33,757 bases of DNA from Flavobacteriaceae bacterium (GTDB lineage Bacteria; Bacteroidota; Bacteroidia; Flavobacteriales; Flavobacteriaceae). Under the pieces are notes generated by a model, which worked only from the letters and a program-made list of their open reading frames with translations, was not told where the DNA came from and did no database searches. The stretch is taken from contig JAGQYS010000009.1 in the NCBI GenBank assembly GCA_020435965.1, positions 1 through 33,757 on the forward strand. Direction: 5' to 3'. How positions within the stretch are numbered: the first letter of the stretch is position 1; each line of letters opens with the position of its first letter. A program made the translations under genes and the position numbers. Shown piece after piece: positions 14,939-23,380 of this stretch.

Positions 14939-15652
14939 ATGACAAAACTTAGCGTAAATATTAATAAAATAGCAACTTTAAGAAACTCAAGAGGAGGTAA
15001 TACACCAAATGTTGTGCAGTTTGCTAAGGATGTTCAGGAGTTCGGAGCGGAAGGTGTTACCATACATCCAAGACCAGATGAACGCCATATTCGTTATCAA
15101 GATGCGTATGATTTAAAACCTATTGTTTACACAGAGTATAATATTGAAGGTAATCCAATTCCGAAATTTGTGGATATGGTCTTAAATATTAAACCAACAC
15201 AAGTTACTTTGGTGCCTGATGCAATTGATGCTATTACAAGCAACTCTGGTTGGGATACTATAAAACACAAAGATTTTTTAACCGAAGTTATCTCAGAATT
15301 TAAACGGAATAACATTAGAACATCTATTTTTTTGGATCCAGATTTAAAACAAGTTGAAGGCGCAAAAGCTACTGGAGCCGATAGAATAGAATTGTATACA
15401 GAAGCTTATGCACATCAGTACAATTTAGGAAATGAAAAAGCCATCAATCCTTATACAGAATGCGCATTAATGTCAAATGAATTGGGTCTTGGAGTTAATG
15501 CTGGACACGATTTATCATTAGAAAACATTAAATTTTTCAAAGACAATATCCCTGGATTGCTCGAAGTTTCAATTGGTCATGCCTTAATTTCCGAGAGCCT
15601 TTATTTAGGTATTGAAAACGTTGTGCAAATGTATTTACATAAACTCAAATAA
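14939..15652 (+). CDS. pdxJ: Pyridoxine 5'-phosphate synthase
   Basis: The 237-residue TIM-barrel enzyme makes pyridoxine 5'-phosphate from 1-deoxy-D-xylulose 5-phosphate and 3-amino-2-oxopropyl phosphate, in the deoxyxylulose-dependent vitamin B6 route. Family blocks are complete: LSVNINKIATLRNSRGG, EGVTIHPRPDERHIR with the active-site His and Arg, QVTLVPD, SIFLDPD, ADRIELYTEAYA, GLGVNAGHDLS and EVSIGHALISESL. The length is normal. Its stop abuts the ATG of the following hydrolase with no spacing, so both are translated from one message. A -7 element (14910-14917) supplies a likely promoter. Confidence 0.96.
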   Translation: MTKLSVNINKIATLRNSRGGNTPNVVQFAKDVQEFGAEGVTIHPRPDERHIRYQDAYDLKPIVYTEYNIEGNPIPKFVDMVLNIKPTQVTLVPDAIDAITSNSGWDTIKHKDFLTEVISEFKRNNIRTSIFLDPDLKQVEGAKATGADRIELYTEAYAHQYNLGNEKAINPYTECALMSNELGLGVNAGHDLSLENIKFFKDNIPGLLEVSIGHALISESLYLGIENVVQMYLHKLK

Positions 15653-16420
15653 ATGCTATTATACTCGAACATTTTTGGAAAAGGCAAACCGTTTTTAATT
15701 TTACACGGATTTTTGGGCATGAGTGATAATTGGAAAACACTAGGCAATAAATTTGCCGAAAACAATTATCAAGTACACCTTATCGATCAACGAAATCATG
15801 GTAGAAGCTTTCACGATGATAAATTTAATTATGAAGTTTTAGTTGAAGATTTAAAACATTATTGCGACCGCCATCAATTAAACAATGTTATTTTACTTGG
15901 TCATTCCATGGGAGGAAAAACAGCGATGCTTTTTGCAACTTTATATCCTGAAATGGTTTCAAAATTAATAGTGGCTGATATTTCACCTCGGTTTTACCCA
16001 ATTCACCACGACAAAATATTAGAAGGTTTGTCAAGTTTAGATTTTGATAACCTTGAAAGCAGAACTGAAGCAGATAAGGTTTTAAGTCATTATGTCTCAG
16101 ATTTTGGCACACGACAGTTTTTACTTAAAAATCTCTATTGGGTTGAAAAAGGAAAACTAGGTTTAAGGATGAATCTTGAAGTCCTCAAAAACAATGTGGA
16201 AGAAGTTGGCGAAGCCTTGCCAATTTCAAACACATTTTCTGGCGACACGCTTTTTTTAAGAGGCGACAAGTCAGAATATATTGCATTAAATGATACAGCC
16301 TTAATAAAGATGCAGTTCCCAAACTCAACTATTGAAACCATCGCAAATGCAGGGCATTGGTTGCACGCAGAAAATCCAAACGATTTTTATGATAGCGTCA
16401 TGTGCTTTCTAAAAGAATAA
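15653..16420 (+). CDS. Alpha/beta hydrolase (YbfF-like esterase)
   Basis: The 255-residue protein has the alpha/beta hydrolase fold. It has the oxyanion HGFLG (18-22), the strand VHLIDQRNHGRS, and the nucleophile elbow GHSMGG with Ser85. The catalytic His lies near residue 236 in NAGHWLHAENP, and LFLRGDKSEYI sits where the family has a conserved acid loop. It resembles the E. coli YbfF group of acyl esterases, whose true substrate is unclear. There is no signal peptide, so it is cytoplasmic. The ATG follows the pdxJ stop with no gap, suggesting translational coupling, but a role in B6 metabolism has no other support. The next terminator is about 165 bases downstream. Confidence 0.88.
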   Translation: MLLYSNIFGKGKPFLILHGFLGMSDNWKTLGNKFAENNYQVHLIDQRNHGRSFHDDKFNYEVLVEDLKHYCDRHQLNNVILLGHSMGGKTAMLFATLYPEMVSKLIVADISPRFYPIHHDKILEGLSSLDFDNLESRTEADKVLSHYVSDFGTRQFLLKNLYWVEKGKLGLRMNLEVLKNNVEEVGEALPISNTFSGDTLFLRGDKSEYIALNDTALIKMQFPNSTIETIANAGHWLHAENPNDFYDSVMCFLKE

Positions 16421-16479
16421 TTGTTAAATTAGCAATAGTATAATCATCTTTTTAATAATAAAATCCTTATTTGTCGATA

Positions 16480-16623
16480 ATGTAGGCCGTTGTAATGCGA
16501 AAGTTAACTAGGTTTTGAAGAGATGAATTTTAACATAATAGCCTTAAATTACAACAAGACTGACTCATAGCAAAGACTATGACAATACAAGTTTGGTTTT
16601 ATAAAATCAAACTTGTATTTTTT
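16480..16623 (+). ncRNA. Candidate structured RNA or leader upstream of the small membrane protein gene
   Basis: This gap holds three nested or consecutive hairpins. GTTGTAAT (16489-16496) can pair with ATTACAAC (16548-16555). TCATAG (16565-16570) can pair with CTATGA (16577-16582). A 17-bp terminator stem at 16584-16619 ends it. AGGC (16484-16487) could also pair with GCCT (16541-16544), which would make a pseudoknot. A 15-codon frame (16523-16570, MNFNIIALNYNKTDS) runs into the second hairpin. It could be a small RNA, a leader, or merely the long 3' untranslated end of the hydrolase transcript. I do not recognise a known RNA family. Confidence 0.3.
16584..16623 (+). terminator. Strong intrinsic terminator, 17-bp stem
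   Basis: AATACAAGTTTGGTTTT (16584-16600) pairs with AAAATCAAACTTGTATT (16603-16619), with one G-U pair and a tiny loop, followed by T6 (16618-16623). It ends 19 bases before the next start codon. TTTG (16592-16595) and TATTTTTT (16616-16623), 20 bp apart, also look like a promoter laid over the terminator. Confidence 0.85.
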
Positions 16624-16642
16624 ATGTCTAAAATTAAAACAT

Positions 16643-16996
16643 ATGAAAACAATAATAAAATTAGTGCTCACAGCTATTGCAGTTATTATTATTGCAAAGA
16701 TTTTACCAGGGGTCTCGCTAGACGACTCTTTTACTACGCCATTAATTGTGGCATTAGTTTTGGCCATTTTAAATGTATTGGTAAAACCGTTATTGATTAT
16801 TTTCACCTTGCCAATTACTATTTTAACCTTAGGTTTATTTTTGTTGGTTATCAATGCTTTAATCATATTATTGGCAGATAAACTAATTGATGGTTTTGGT
16901 GTGTCAAGTATCTGGACAGCAATACTTTTTAGCATACTACTTTCTATACTTCAATCTATTTTTCATTCGTTAATAAAAGAAGAAAAGACCTCTTAG
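16643..16996 (+). CDS. Small membrane protein of the YvlD / holin superfamily IV type
   Basis: From ATG 16643 the product has 117 residues (MKTIIKLVLTAIAVIIIAKI). I prefer this start because in-frame sequence upstream runs into the terminator hairpin. Four hydrophobic helices are visible: about 3-22, 32-50, 53-80 and 92-110, with the family motif NVLVKPLLIIFTLPITILTL in the second to third helix. Proteins of this kind are listed as phage holin family (superfamily IV) but are mostly ordinary chromosomal membrane proteins, such as YvlD of Bacillus. No phage genes are near. The function is unknown, possibly envelope stress. It lies between the pdxJ operon and tig, and a promoter may overlap the terminator in front of it. 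Confidence 0.82.
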   Translation: MKTIIKLVLTAIAVIIIAKILPGVSLDDSFTTPLIVALVLAILNVLVKPLLIIFTLPITILTLGLFLLVINALIILLADKLIDGFGVSSIWTAILFSILLSILQSIFHSLIKEEKTS

Positions 16997-17016
16997 TAAT
17001 TCTTCAAAATTAAAAC

Positions 17017-17047
17017 TTTGTTGAGTGGCAAAAATATTGTACTTTTG
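17017..17047 (+). promoter_or_regulatory. Bacteroidota-type promoter of tig
   Basis: TTTG at 17017-17020, a 19-bp spacer and TACTTTTG at 17040-17047 match the Bacteroidota housekeeping consensus (TTTG, N19, TAnnTTTG) exactly. The ATG of tig is 23 bases further on. This is the best promoter in the window. Confidence 0.78.
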
Positions 17048-17070
17048 CGCCCAATTTTTATTACAATAAA

Positions 17071-18396
17071 ATGAATATTACAAGAGAAAATATTGATACG
17101 CTAAACGCTGTTGTTAAAGTAGATATCTCAAAAGATGATTATAGCGATAAAGTAGAGAAAATTCTATCGGACTATCGCAAAACAGCTAACATTCCTGGAT
17201 TTAGAAAAGGACACGTGCCAATGGGAATGGTTAAAAAGCAGTATGGAAAAGCAGTCTTAATTGATGAAGTTAATAAATTACTTCAGGATGCCTTAGGGAA
17301 ATATTTGGTTGAAGAAAAGCTAGACGTTTTAGGAAATCCGTTGCCAAAAGCACAAGATGATTTAGATTGGAATGCCGATAATTTTTCTTTTGAATTTGAA
17401 TTAGGATTAGCACCTGAGTTTGAGGTTAACCTTAAATCAAAAAAGCCAATTACACATTACAACATTGTTGCCGATGATAAAATGATTAACGATCAAGTTA
17501 AGCATATTCAAAAGCAATATGGTAAAATAATAGCTAAAAACGAAGTTGCTGAAGGAGATGAAATTACTGGAGTTTTCAAAAATGAAGATAAAAACATTGA
17601 AAATACTACAACAATCACTTTAGATAGGTTTAAAGGAAAAGCTACTGCTAAAAAGTTTGTTGGTACTAAAGTAGGCGATGTGGTTACTTTAAAAACTAAA
17701 GGTTTATTTGATGATGATCATGATTTAATGAATTACTTAAAAGTACCTCATGACGATGCTCATGGACTTGATATTGAAGTCACATTTGAAATTACAGAAG
17801 TAAATGCACGTGAATTAGCAGACTTAGATCAAGAGTTTTTCGATAAACTTTTCGGAAAAGGCAATGTAACTTCAGTGACTGAGCTTAAAGCTAAGATAAA
17901 AGAAGATGCCGAAAAGCAATTTGTTCAACAATCTGATCAGAAATTATTGAATGATGTTACTGAGTATTTAGTTGAAAATACAAAGTTCGATTTGCCTGCA
18001 AGTTTCTTGCAAAAATGGATTCAAACCGCTGGTGAAGAAATGTTAGATGACGCTCAAGCTAAAGAAGAGTATGAGAAGTCAGAAAAAAGCATGCGCTATC
18101 AGTTAATTGAAGGAAAATTAATTACCGAAAATAACCTTCAAGTTAATTTTGATGAGTTGAAAGAATTTTCAAGGCAAATGATCAAAGGTCAAATGGCTCA
18201 ATTTGGGCAGATGAATCCTTCAGAAAAAGAGTTAGATGATATTGCTGCAAGAGTGTTATCAAACCAAGAAGAAGTAAAACGTTTATCTGAGCAGTTAACA
18301 AGCCAAAAACTACTCGCATTTTACAAAGAAAACGCTAACCTAAAAGTCAAGGAATTATCTTATGATAATTTCGTAAAGGAAGTTTACGGTTCATAG
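17071..18396 (+). CDS. tig: Trigger factor
   Basis: The 441-residue chaperone binds ribosomes near protein L23 and folds emerging chains. The ribosome-binding domain (about 1-115) carries the signature GFRKGHVP at 43-50. A weakly conserved FKBP-like domain follows (about 150-245; GDEITGVF, TITLDRFKGK). The long helical C-terminal domain (about 250-441) forms the chaperone cradle. The FKBP catalytic residues are not well kept, as is common in Bacteroidota members. It has its own strong promoter (17017-17047) and a terminator (18419-18450), so it is transcribed separately from clpP, although tig-clpP-clpX order is conserved in many bacteria. Confidence 0.95.
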   Translation: MNITRENIDTLNAVVKVDISKDDYSDKVEKILSDYRKTANIPGFRKGHVPMGMVKKQYGKAVLIDEVNKLLQDALGKYLVEEKLDVLGNPLPKAQDDLDWNADNFSFEFELGLAPEFEVNLKSKKPITHYNIVADDKMINDQVKHIQKQYGKIIAKNEVAEGDEITGVFKNEDKNIENTTTITLDRFKGKATAKKFVGTKVGDVVTLKTKGLFDDDHDLMNYLKVPHDDAHGLDIEVTFEITEVNARELADLDQEFFDKLFGKGNVTSVTELKAKIKEDAEKQFVQQSDQKLLNDVTEYLVENTKFDLPASFLQKWIQTAGEEMLDDAQAKEEYEKSEKSMRYQLIEGKLITENNLQVNFDELKEFSRQMIKGQMAQFGQMNPSEKELDDIAARVLSNQEEVKRLSEQLTSQKLLAFYKENANLKVKELSYDNFVKEVYGS

Positions 18397-18418
18397 TTTA
18401 AAAAATCACTATATTTAG

Positions 18419-18450
18419 GCGTTGAAATCGTAAGTTTTCAACGCTTTTTT
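18419..18450 (+). terminator. Intrinsic terminator between tig and clpP
   Basis: GCGTTGAAA (18419-18427) pairs with TTTCAACGC (18436-18444), followed by T6 (18445-18450). It lies 22 bases after the tig stop and 28 before clpP. Confidence 0.88.
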
Positions 18451-18478
18451 ATTTTAATCATTATATCAAAAAACAAAT

Positions 18479-19153
18479 ATGGATTACGGAAAAGAATTCG
18501 AAAAATTCGCCATAAAAGATCAAGGCATCAGCACTACATATTACAACAAAATTATAAGTAGTATGTACCCAACAAACTTGACTCCAAATATCATTGAAGA
18601 ACGTCAAATGAACATCGCAATTTTTGATGTATTCTCTAGATTAATGATGGACAGAATCATTTTCATGGGAACTGGAATCAATGATCAGGTTGCTAATATC
18701 ATTCAAGCACAATTACTGTTTTTAGAGAGTACAGATTCGTCTAAAGACATTCAAATTTACATTAACTCACCAGGAGGAAGTGTTTACGCAGGTTTAGGCA
18801 TTTACGATACCATGCAACTCATTAAACCTGATGTAGCAACGATTTGTACAGGAATGGCAGCATCTATGGGAGCTGTATTGCTATGTGCTGGAGCAAAAGG
18901 AAAACGAAGTGGTTTAACCCATTCGCGTGTCATGATTCATCAACCTTTAGGTGGTGCTCAAGGTCAAGCAAGTGATATTGAAATTACAGCTCGCGAAATA
19001 TTAACACTTAAAGAAGAGTTATATAAAATTATAAGCAAACATTCAGGGCAAGATTACGACAAAGTCTATGCAGACAGTGATCGTGACTACTGGATGAAAG
19101 CTGATAAAGCTCTGGAATATGGAATGATAGACGAAATTCTATCACGTAACTAA
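18479..19153 (+). CDS. clpP: ATP-dependent Clp protease proteolytic subunit
   Basis: The 224-residue serine peptidase forms the double heptamer ring that degrades proteins unfolded by ClpX or ClpA-type partners. Catalytic Ser129 is in [11 protein letters not shown] and His154 in [10 protein letters not shown], each in its signature block. The acidic member is expected near residue 203, before [18 protein letters not shown]. The first 30 or so residues are the expected propeptide and N-terminal loop, longer than in E. coli. clpX follows in the same direction after 101 bp, and the two products act as one protease. It lies after the tig terminator; no perfect TAnnTTTG was found in front of it. 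Confidence 0.97.
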   Translation: MDYGKEFEKFAIKDQGISTTYYNKIISSMYPTNLTPNIIEERQMNIAIFDVFSRLMMDRIIFMGTGINDQVANIIQAQLLFLESTDSSKDIQIYINSPGGSVYAGLGIYDTMQLIKPDVATICTGMAASMGAVLLCAGAKGKRSGLTHSRVMIHQPLGGAQGQASDIEITAREILTLKEELYKIISKHSGQDYDKVYADSDRDYWMKADKALEYGMIDEILSRN

Positions 19154-19254
19154 AAAATAGTAATAAGCTCAACATTCATTTGAAAAGTAAATTTCATTCG
19201 CAAAAGCTTTTGACTTGGAATTTGGATTTTGAATATTGGGATTTTAAAAAAATT

Positions 19255-20487
19255 ATGGCGAAGGAAGAATTAGAATGTTCGTTTTGTGGTAGGAAAAAAC
19301 CTGAAACAAATTTATTGATTGCTGGATTAGACGCACATATATGTGATCGTTGTATCGAGCAGGCACATGGTATTGTTATTGAAGAATCTAAGCAAATTGA
19401 TAGCAGTGAGCTTTCAGCAGAATTAATGCTTAAAAAACCACTGCAAATCAAGAATTTCTTAGATGAATATATCATTGGTCAAGAGCACACCAAGCGCGTT
19501 ATGTCTGTAGCAGTTTACAATCATTATAAACGTTTGTTGCAAAAACCAAATGATGATGATATTGAGATTCAAAAAAGTAATATCATCATGGTTGGCCAAA
19601 CAGGAACAGGAAAAACCTTAATGGCAAAAACCATAGCTAGAATGCTTAATGTGCCTTTGGCCATTGTGGATGCCACTGTATTAACCGAAGCTGGTTATGT
19701 TGGTGAAGATGTTGAAAGTATTTTAACACGATTATTACAAGCAGCAGATTATAACTTAGAAAAAGCAGAACGAGGTATTGTATTTATTGATGAAATAGAT
19801 AAAATTGCTCGTAAAAGCGATAATCCATCCATAACAAGAGACGTGTCTGGCGAAGGCGTACAACAAGCGTTACTAAAATTGCTTGAAGGGACAACTGTAA
19901 ATGTTCCACCCAAAGGAGGACGCAAACATCCTGACCAAAAATTCATTGAAGTAGATACCGAAAATATATTATTCATCGCTGGTGGAGCCTTTGATGGTAT
20001 TGAGCGACATATCTCAAAACGATTAAATATGTCTGCTATTGGTTATAAAGCAGCACATGATGAAGACAGTATTGATGCAGATAATATCTTACAGTACATC
20101 ACGCCAAAAGATTTAAAAGATTTTGGATTGATTCCAGAAATCATTGGTCGTTTGCCTGTGCTTACTTATATGAATCCTCTTGATGCAGATACGCTCAGAG
20201 CCATTCTAACAGAACCAAAAAATGCTATCATTAAGCAGTATGTTAAGTTATTTGCTATGGATGATATTGAATTGACTGTTACAGATGGCGCTTTAGATTT
20301 TATTGTTGATAAAGCCATAGAGTATAAGTTAGGAGCAAGAGGTTTACGTTCGTTGTGCGAAGAAATCTTAACAGATGCCATGTTTAATTTACCAAGCACA
20401 GACGAGAAAAAGCTGAATGTAACAAAAGCTTACGCTGAAGACAAACTTACTAGAACCAGACTTAAAAAATTAAAAGCTGTTTCCTAA
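19255..20487 (+). CDS. clpX: ATP-dependent Clp protease ATP-binding subunit ClpX
   Basis: The 410-residue AAA+ unfoldase feeds tagged proteins into ClpP. The start at 19255 ([16 protein letters not shown]) puts the zinc-binding domain at the N terminus, with cysteines 8, 11, 30 and 33. The frame is open upstream from a TTG at 19180, but that part is unlike the family. Walker A is GQTGTGKT (114-121) and Walker B FIDEID (about 177-182). The pore-loop motif GYVGEDV, the ClpP-contact loop IGF-equivalent in [14 protein letters not shown], and the sensor-2 helix [12 protein letters not shown] are in place. A perfect 12-bp palindrome, CAAAAGCTTTTG (19201-19212), lies in the gap after clpP. A terminator closes the gene. 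Confidence 0.97.
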   Translation: MAKEELECSFCGRKKPETNLLIAGLDAHICDRCIEQAHGIVIEESKQIDSSELSAELMLKKPLQIKNFLDEYIIGQEHTKRVMSVAVYNHYKRLLQKPNDDDIEIQKSNIIMVGQTGTGKTLMAKTIARMLNVPLAIVDATVLTEAGYVGEDVESILTRLLQAADYNLEKAERGIVFIDEIDKIARKSDNPSITRDVSGEGVQQALLKLLEGTTVNVPPKGGRKHPDQKFIEVDTENILFIAGGAFDGIERHISKRLNMSAIGYKAAHDEDSIDADNILQYITPKDLKDFGLIPEIIGRLPVLTYMNPLDADTLRAILTEPKNAIIKQYVKLFAMDDIELTVTDGALDFIVDKAIEYKLGARGLRSLCEEILTDAMFNLPSTDEKKLNVTKAYAEDKLTRTRLKKLKAVS

Positions 20488-20489
20488 TG

Positions 20490-20527
20490 GTCATTGCGAG
20501 GCAAATTTTTGCCGAAGCAATCTTTTT
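20490..20527 (+). repeat. GTCATTGCGAGGC palindromic element after clpX
   Basis: GTCATTGC begins 3 bases after the clpX stop. ATTGC (20493-20497) pairs with GCAAT (20517-20521), enclosing GAGGCAAA and TTTGCCGAA, which pair as GGCAAA/TTTGCC (20500-20513). CTTTTT follows. It has the GTCA head seen in other palindromes in this window and may double as a weak terminator. Confidence 0.65.
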
Positions 20528-20552
20528 GAATAGGAACTGCTATAAAATTAAG

Positions 20553-20579
20553 AAACCACTCTGTTTAGAGTGGTTTTTT
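20553..20579 (+). terminator. Intrinsic terminator downstream of clpX
   Basis: AAACCACTCT (20553-20562), loop GTTT and AGAGTGGTTT (20567-20576) form a perfect 10-bp stem followed by more T. The rest of the 269-bp gap (20580-20756) up to the convergent GH3-like gene is A/T-rich and shows no further feature. Confidence 0.88.
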
Positions 20580-20756
20580 ATTTTGGATTAATCTTGATAT
20601 TTGCTATATCAGTTTTTTGTTTCGTTTTATTCTGGAGTAAAAGTAACATTATTATCCTATAATTTTTTATTATTAGACAAAACCAAAATTTAACTCGTTT
20701 AAATAAAAGTAGGTTCAAGTTTCTTCGGTAAATGGTAAGATTAAAAACTCATTTAA

Positions 20757-22271
20757 CTAACCATTCAAACTCATCAACTCCTCCATATAATCTCTGGTAT
20801 TAGAGAGTCGTGGGACTTTGTGTTGTCCACCCAATTTGTTGTTCTGCTTAAGCCAATCGTAAAATAGTTGAGGTCTAGCAATGTGTATTTTGGGTTTGTT
20901 TAAGGTCATGTTATTATAACGCTTGGCTTCGTAATCTGAGTTTAACGACTTTAAGGCATTGTCAAACAACTCATTAAAATAATCTAGGTTTTTAGGTGGT
21001 GTTTTAAATTCTATCAACCATTCATGTGCTCCTTTTTCTTTGCCTTTCATAAAAATAGGCGCAGCAGTATAATCTACAATTTCAGAGCCTGTTTTTTTAC
21101 AGACTTTTTTAAGAGCATCTTCGGCATTTTCAATAATAAGTTCTTCGCCAAATACATTAATATGGTGTTTGGTTCGTCCAGATACTTTTATACGATACGG
21201 ATTTAATGAAGTGAATCTTACTGTGTCTCCAATTTTATAACGCCATAATCCAGCATTTGTAGTAATTAAAACCGCATAATTGGTATCTAACTCAACACCT
21301 GACAATGGAATGACTTTAGGGTTTGATGAACCATAGGTGGACATATCAATAAACTCATAAAAAATACCATAATCCAACATTAACAATAACTCATTAGAGT
21401 TATTTTGGTCTTGAATAGCAAAAAACCCTTCAGAAGCATTATAAATTTCGTAATATTTAAACTCCTTCTTTGGAAGAATATTTTTGTACTGATCTACATA
21501 AGGCAAGAAACTCACACCACCATGAAAATAGACTTCCAGGTTTGGCCAAACTTCAAATAAAGAAGTTTTGTTAGTAGTTTCTAAAACATTGTTTAGTAAC
21601 ACCAACATCCAGGAAGGTACTCCAGCCAAACTGGTTACATTTTCATTTATGGTTTCATCTACAATGGCTTGCATTTTATATTCCCAATCACTCATCAGAG
21701 ACACTTTATTACTTGGTGTACTACTAAACTCTGCCCAAAAAGGCATATTGTCAATAAGTATGGCAGACAAATCACCAAAAACAGTTCCGTTTTCTCTATA
21801 CAGTTCCTTGCTTCCTCCAAGCCGCAAACTCTTTCCAGTAAACAATTGTGAGTTTTCGTTGTTGTTTAAATACATGCACAGCAAATCCTTGCTTGCTGCA
21901 TAATGGCAATCTTCTAACGATTCTTCACTAACAGGAATAAATTTACTTTTAGCATTGGTAGTTCCGCTTGATTTCGCAAACCATCTTATAGGAGTTGGCC
22001 AAAAAATATTGTGCTCGCCTTGTCGTGATTTTTCAATAAGGTTCTGATAGTCTTCATAACAAGACACTGGAACACGTTCTACAAAATCTTCGTAATTATT
22101 TATCGAAGCAAAGTCATATTGCTTTCCTATTTGTGTGTCCTTAGCCATTTCAATGAGTTGAAGAAGCAACTCATTCTGAACTTCATTAGGATATTTTAAA
22201 AACAATTCAATTTGATGAAAACGTTTTTTCAAAAACCATGAGGCAACAGAATTGACTAAGGGAATTGGCAT
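20757..22271 (-). CDS. GH3 auxin-responsive promoter family protein (acyl-adenylating enzyme)
   Basis: The 504-residue product belongs to the GH3 family of the adenylate-forming superfamily. The phosphate-binding loop is SSGTTNAKSKFIPVS (101-115), preceded by RWFAK. Further family blocks are AGVPSWMLVLL, YYEIYNASEGFFAIQD, GLWRYKIGDTVRFTS and the hinge and C-terminal domain YRIKVSGRTKHHINVFGEEL. Plant members conjugate amino acids to jasmonate or auxin; bacterial members, common in Bacteroidota, have no established substrate. It should activate a carboxylic acid with ATP, but which one cannot be told from sequence. It is a single gene divergent from the DUF2797 gene with only 44 bp between starts, so control may be shared. 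Confidence 0.88.
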   Translation of the reverse strand: MPIPLVNSVASWFLKKRFHQIELFLKYPNEVQNELLLQLIEMAKDTQIGKQYDFASINNYEDFVERVPVSCYEDYQNLIEKSRQGEHNIFWPTPIRWFAKSSGTTNAKSKFIPVSEESLEDCHYAASKDLLCMYLNNNENSQLFTGKSLRLGGSKELYRENGTVFGDLSAILIDNMPFWAEFSSTPSNKVSLMSDWEYKMQAIVDETINENVTSLAGVPSWMLVLLNNVLETTNKTSLFEVWPNLEVYFHGGVSFLPYVDQYKNILPKKEFKYYEIYNASEGFFAIQDQNNSNELLLMLDYGIFYEFIDMSTYGSSNPKVIPLSGVELDTNYAVLITTNAGLWRYKIGDTVRFTSLNPYRIKVSGRTKHHINVFGEELIIENAEDALKKVCKKTGSEIVDYTAAPIFMKGKEKGAHEWLIEFKTPPKNLDYFNELFDNALKSLNSDYEAKRYNNMTLNKPKIHIARPQLFYDWLKQNNKLGGQHKVPRLSNTRDYMEELMSLNG

Positions 22272-22315
22272 ATATTGGTTATCTTTACGATGTCTAAAAT
22301 AGCAAAAATCTTTTT

Positions 22316-23110
22316 ATGCAGTACCAAGGAACCTTAACAAAAATGGAAACTGAATTTAGCAGCCCAATTCAGTATTATTTAGTGTTTGAAACCGATTTTA
22401 TAAACATGAACCAATTGCTAAATAAAACGCTAAAAATCAATTTTGTAAAGTATGAATGTTTGAACTGTAAATTAAACAAACCTATTTATAGGCAAGGCTT
22501 TTGCAAAAGCTGTTTTTTTGATATTCCTCAAGCTGCAGACTGGATAATGCGACCAGAATTAAGCACTGCTCATTTAGATAAAGAAGATAGAGACTTGGAG
22601 TATGAGAAAAAAGTACAACTACAACCACATATTGTATATTTGGCAAATTCAAGCAATGTAAAAGTTGGAGTCACCAGAAAAAGCCAAATACCAACTCGAT
22701 GGATAGACCAAGGCGCTCATGAAGCCATAGAAATTGTTGAAGTGCCAAATCGTTATTTAGCTGGAATTACAGAAGTGGCTTTAAAGGATCATGTTGCAGA
22801 TAAAACCAATTGGCGGAGCATGCTAAAAAATGATGTTGTTGATGAAAATTTGGTTGAATGGCGCGAACGACTAAAAAGCTATATTCCTGATGAAGCTATG
22901 GATTATTATATTGCTAGTAACACTGAAACAAATTTAGAGTTTCCAGTGCTTAAATACCCAAAAAAACCTTCAAGTTTAAACTTAGTGAAAGCGCACGAAT
23001 ACGAAGGGAAATTAGTAGGTATAAAAGGACAATACCTCATTTTTGAAGACGAAACCGTTTTTAATGTTAGAGCTAATGAAGGTTTAGTGGTCGCAATAGC
23101 CATCAATTAA
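22316..23110 (+). CDS. DUF2797 family protein with N-terminal zinc-binding motif
   Basis: The 264-residue protein has a four-cysteine zinc motif YECLNCKLNKPIYRQGFCKSCF (about 43-64). This is followed by the DUF2797 core, with HIVYLANSSNVKVGVTRKSQ, IPTRWIDQGAHEAIEI, and an EVALKDHVADKTNWRSMLK helix. The segment VYLA ... VKVGVT ... RWIDQGA looks like the GIY-YIG nuclease fold (tyrosine strand, glycine-rich strand, basic residue), so a nucleic acid role is possible. That link is my inference from pattern. The C-terminal third has short strands (GKLVGIKGQYLIFEDETVFNV). No signal peptide. It is divergent from the GH3-like gene and convergent with rpsU, with a terminator stem between. Confidence 0.82.
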   Translation: MQYQGTLTKMETEFSSPIQYYLVFETDFINMNQLLNKTLKINFVKYECLNCKLNKPIYRQGFCKSCFFDIPQAADWIMRPELSTAHLDKEDRDLEYEKKVQLQPHIVYLANSSNVKVGVTRKSQIPTRWIDQGAHEAIEIVEVPNRYLAGITEVALKDHVADKTNWRSMLKNDVVDENLVEWRERLKSYIPDEAMDYYIASNTETNLEFPVLKYPKKPSSLNLVKAHEYEGKLVGIKGQYLIFEDETVFNVRANEGLVVAIAIN

Positions 23111-23140
23111 AAAATCCCATTTAATTTTTTAAATGGGATT
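23109..23140 (-). terminator. Terminator of rpsU, stem shared with the DUF2797 gene
   Basis: AATCCCATTTAA (23113-23124), loop TTTT and TTAAATGGGATT (23129-23140) form a perfect 12-bp stem. On the minus strand six T (23114-23109) follow, so it terminates rpsU transcripts. On the plus strand no T-run follows, though it could still slow the convergent transcript. Confidence 0.82.
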
Positions 23141-23161
23141 GCTCATTTATACTTAGATGTA

Positions 23162-23356
23162 TTAATTGTCTTCTTGGTCTTTAAGGCTTTGTATGTAAGA
23201 TGCTTTTTGTATTTCGCGTCGTCGCTTAACAGAAGGTTTTGTGTAAAACTGACCATCTCTTAAATTTTGCATCACTTTAATATTTCTGTGTTTTCTTTTG
23301 TAACGTTTTAAGGCACGTTCAATGCTTTCGCCTTCTTTTATAATGATTTTTAGCAT
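23162..23356 (-). CDS. rpsU: 30S ribosomal protein S21
   Basis: The 64-residue basic protein matches S21 in full: MLKIIIKEGESIERALKRYK, then VMQNLRDGQFYTKPSVKRRR and EIQKASYIQSLK. S21 sits near the anti-Shine-Dalgarno end of 16S rRNA in the small subunit. The gene is 24 bp downstream of rpoD in the same direction and ends at a strong terminator, so it is the last gene of an rpoD transcript. In E. coli rpsU and rpoD also share an operon, but in the order rpsU-dnaG-rpoD; here the order is reversed and dnaG is absent. Confidence 0.97.
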   Translation of the reverse strand: MLKIIIKEGESIERALKRYKRKHRNIKVMQNLRDGQFYTKPSVKRRREIQKASYIQSLKDQEDN

Positions 23357-23380
23357 ATAGATTTTTTATAGATTTATGTT

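Noticed and set aside
16549..16935. Minus-strand open frame opposite the YvlD-like gene
   Set aside because: It crosses the terminator hairpin and mirrors the hydrophobic gene; no family resemblance and no promoter.
16643..16996. Phage holin suggesting prophage remains
   Set aside because: The holin label of this superfamily is used for many chromosomal YvlD-type proteins, and no lysin, portal, capsid or integrase is near.
19180..19254. TTG-started 25-residue extension of ClpX
   Set aside because: ClpX begins with the zinc domain shortly after its start, and the added part is low-complexity sequence with imperfect TTTGGA-type repeats.
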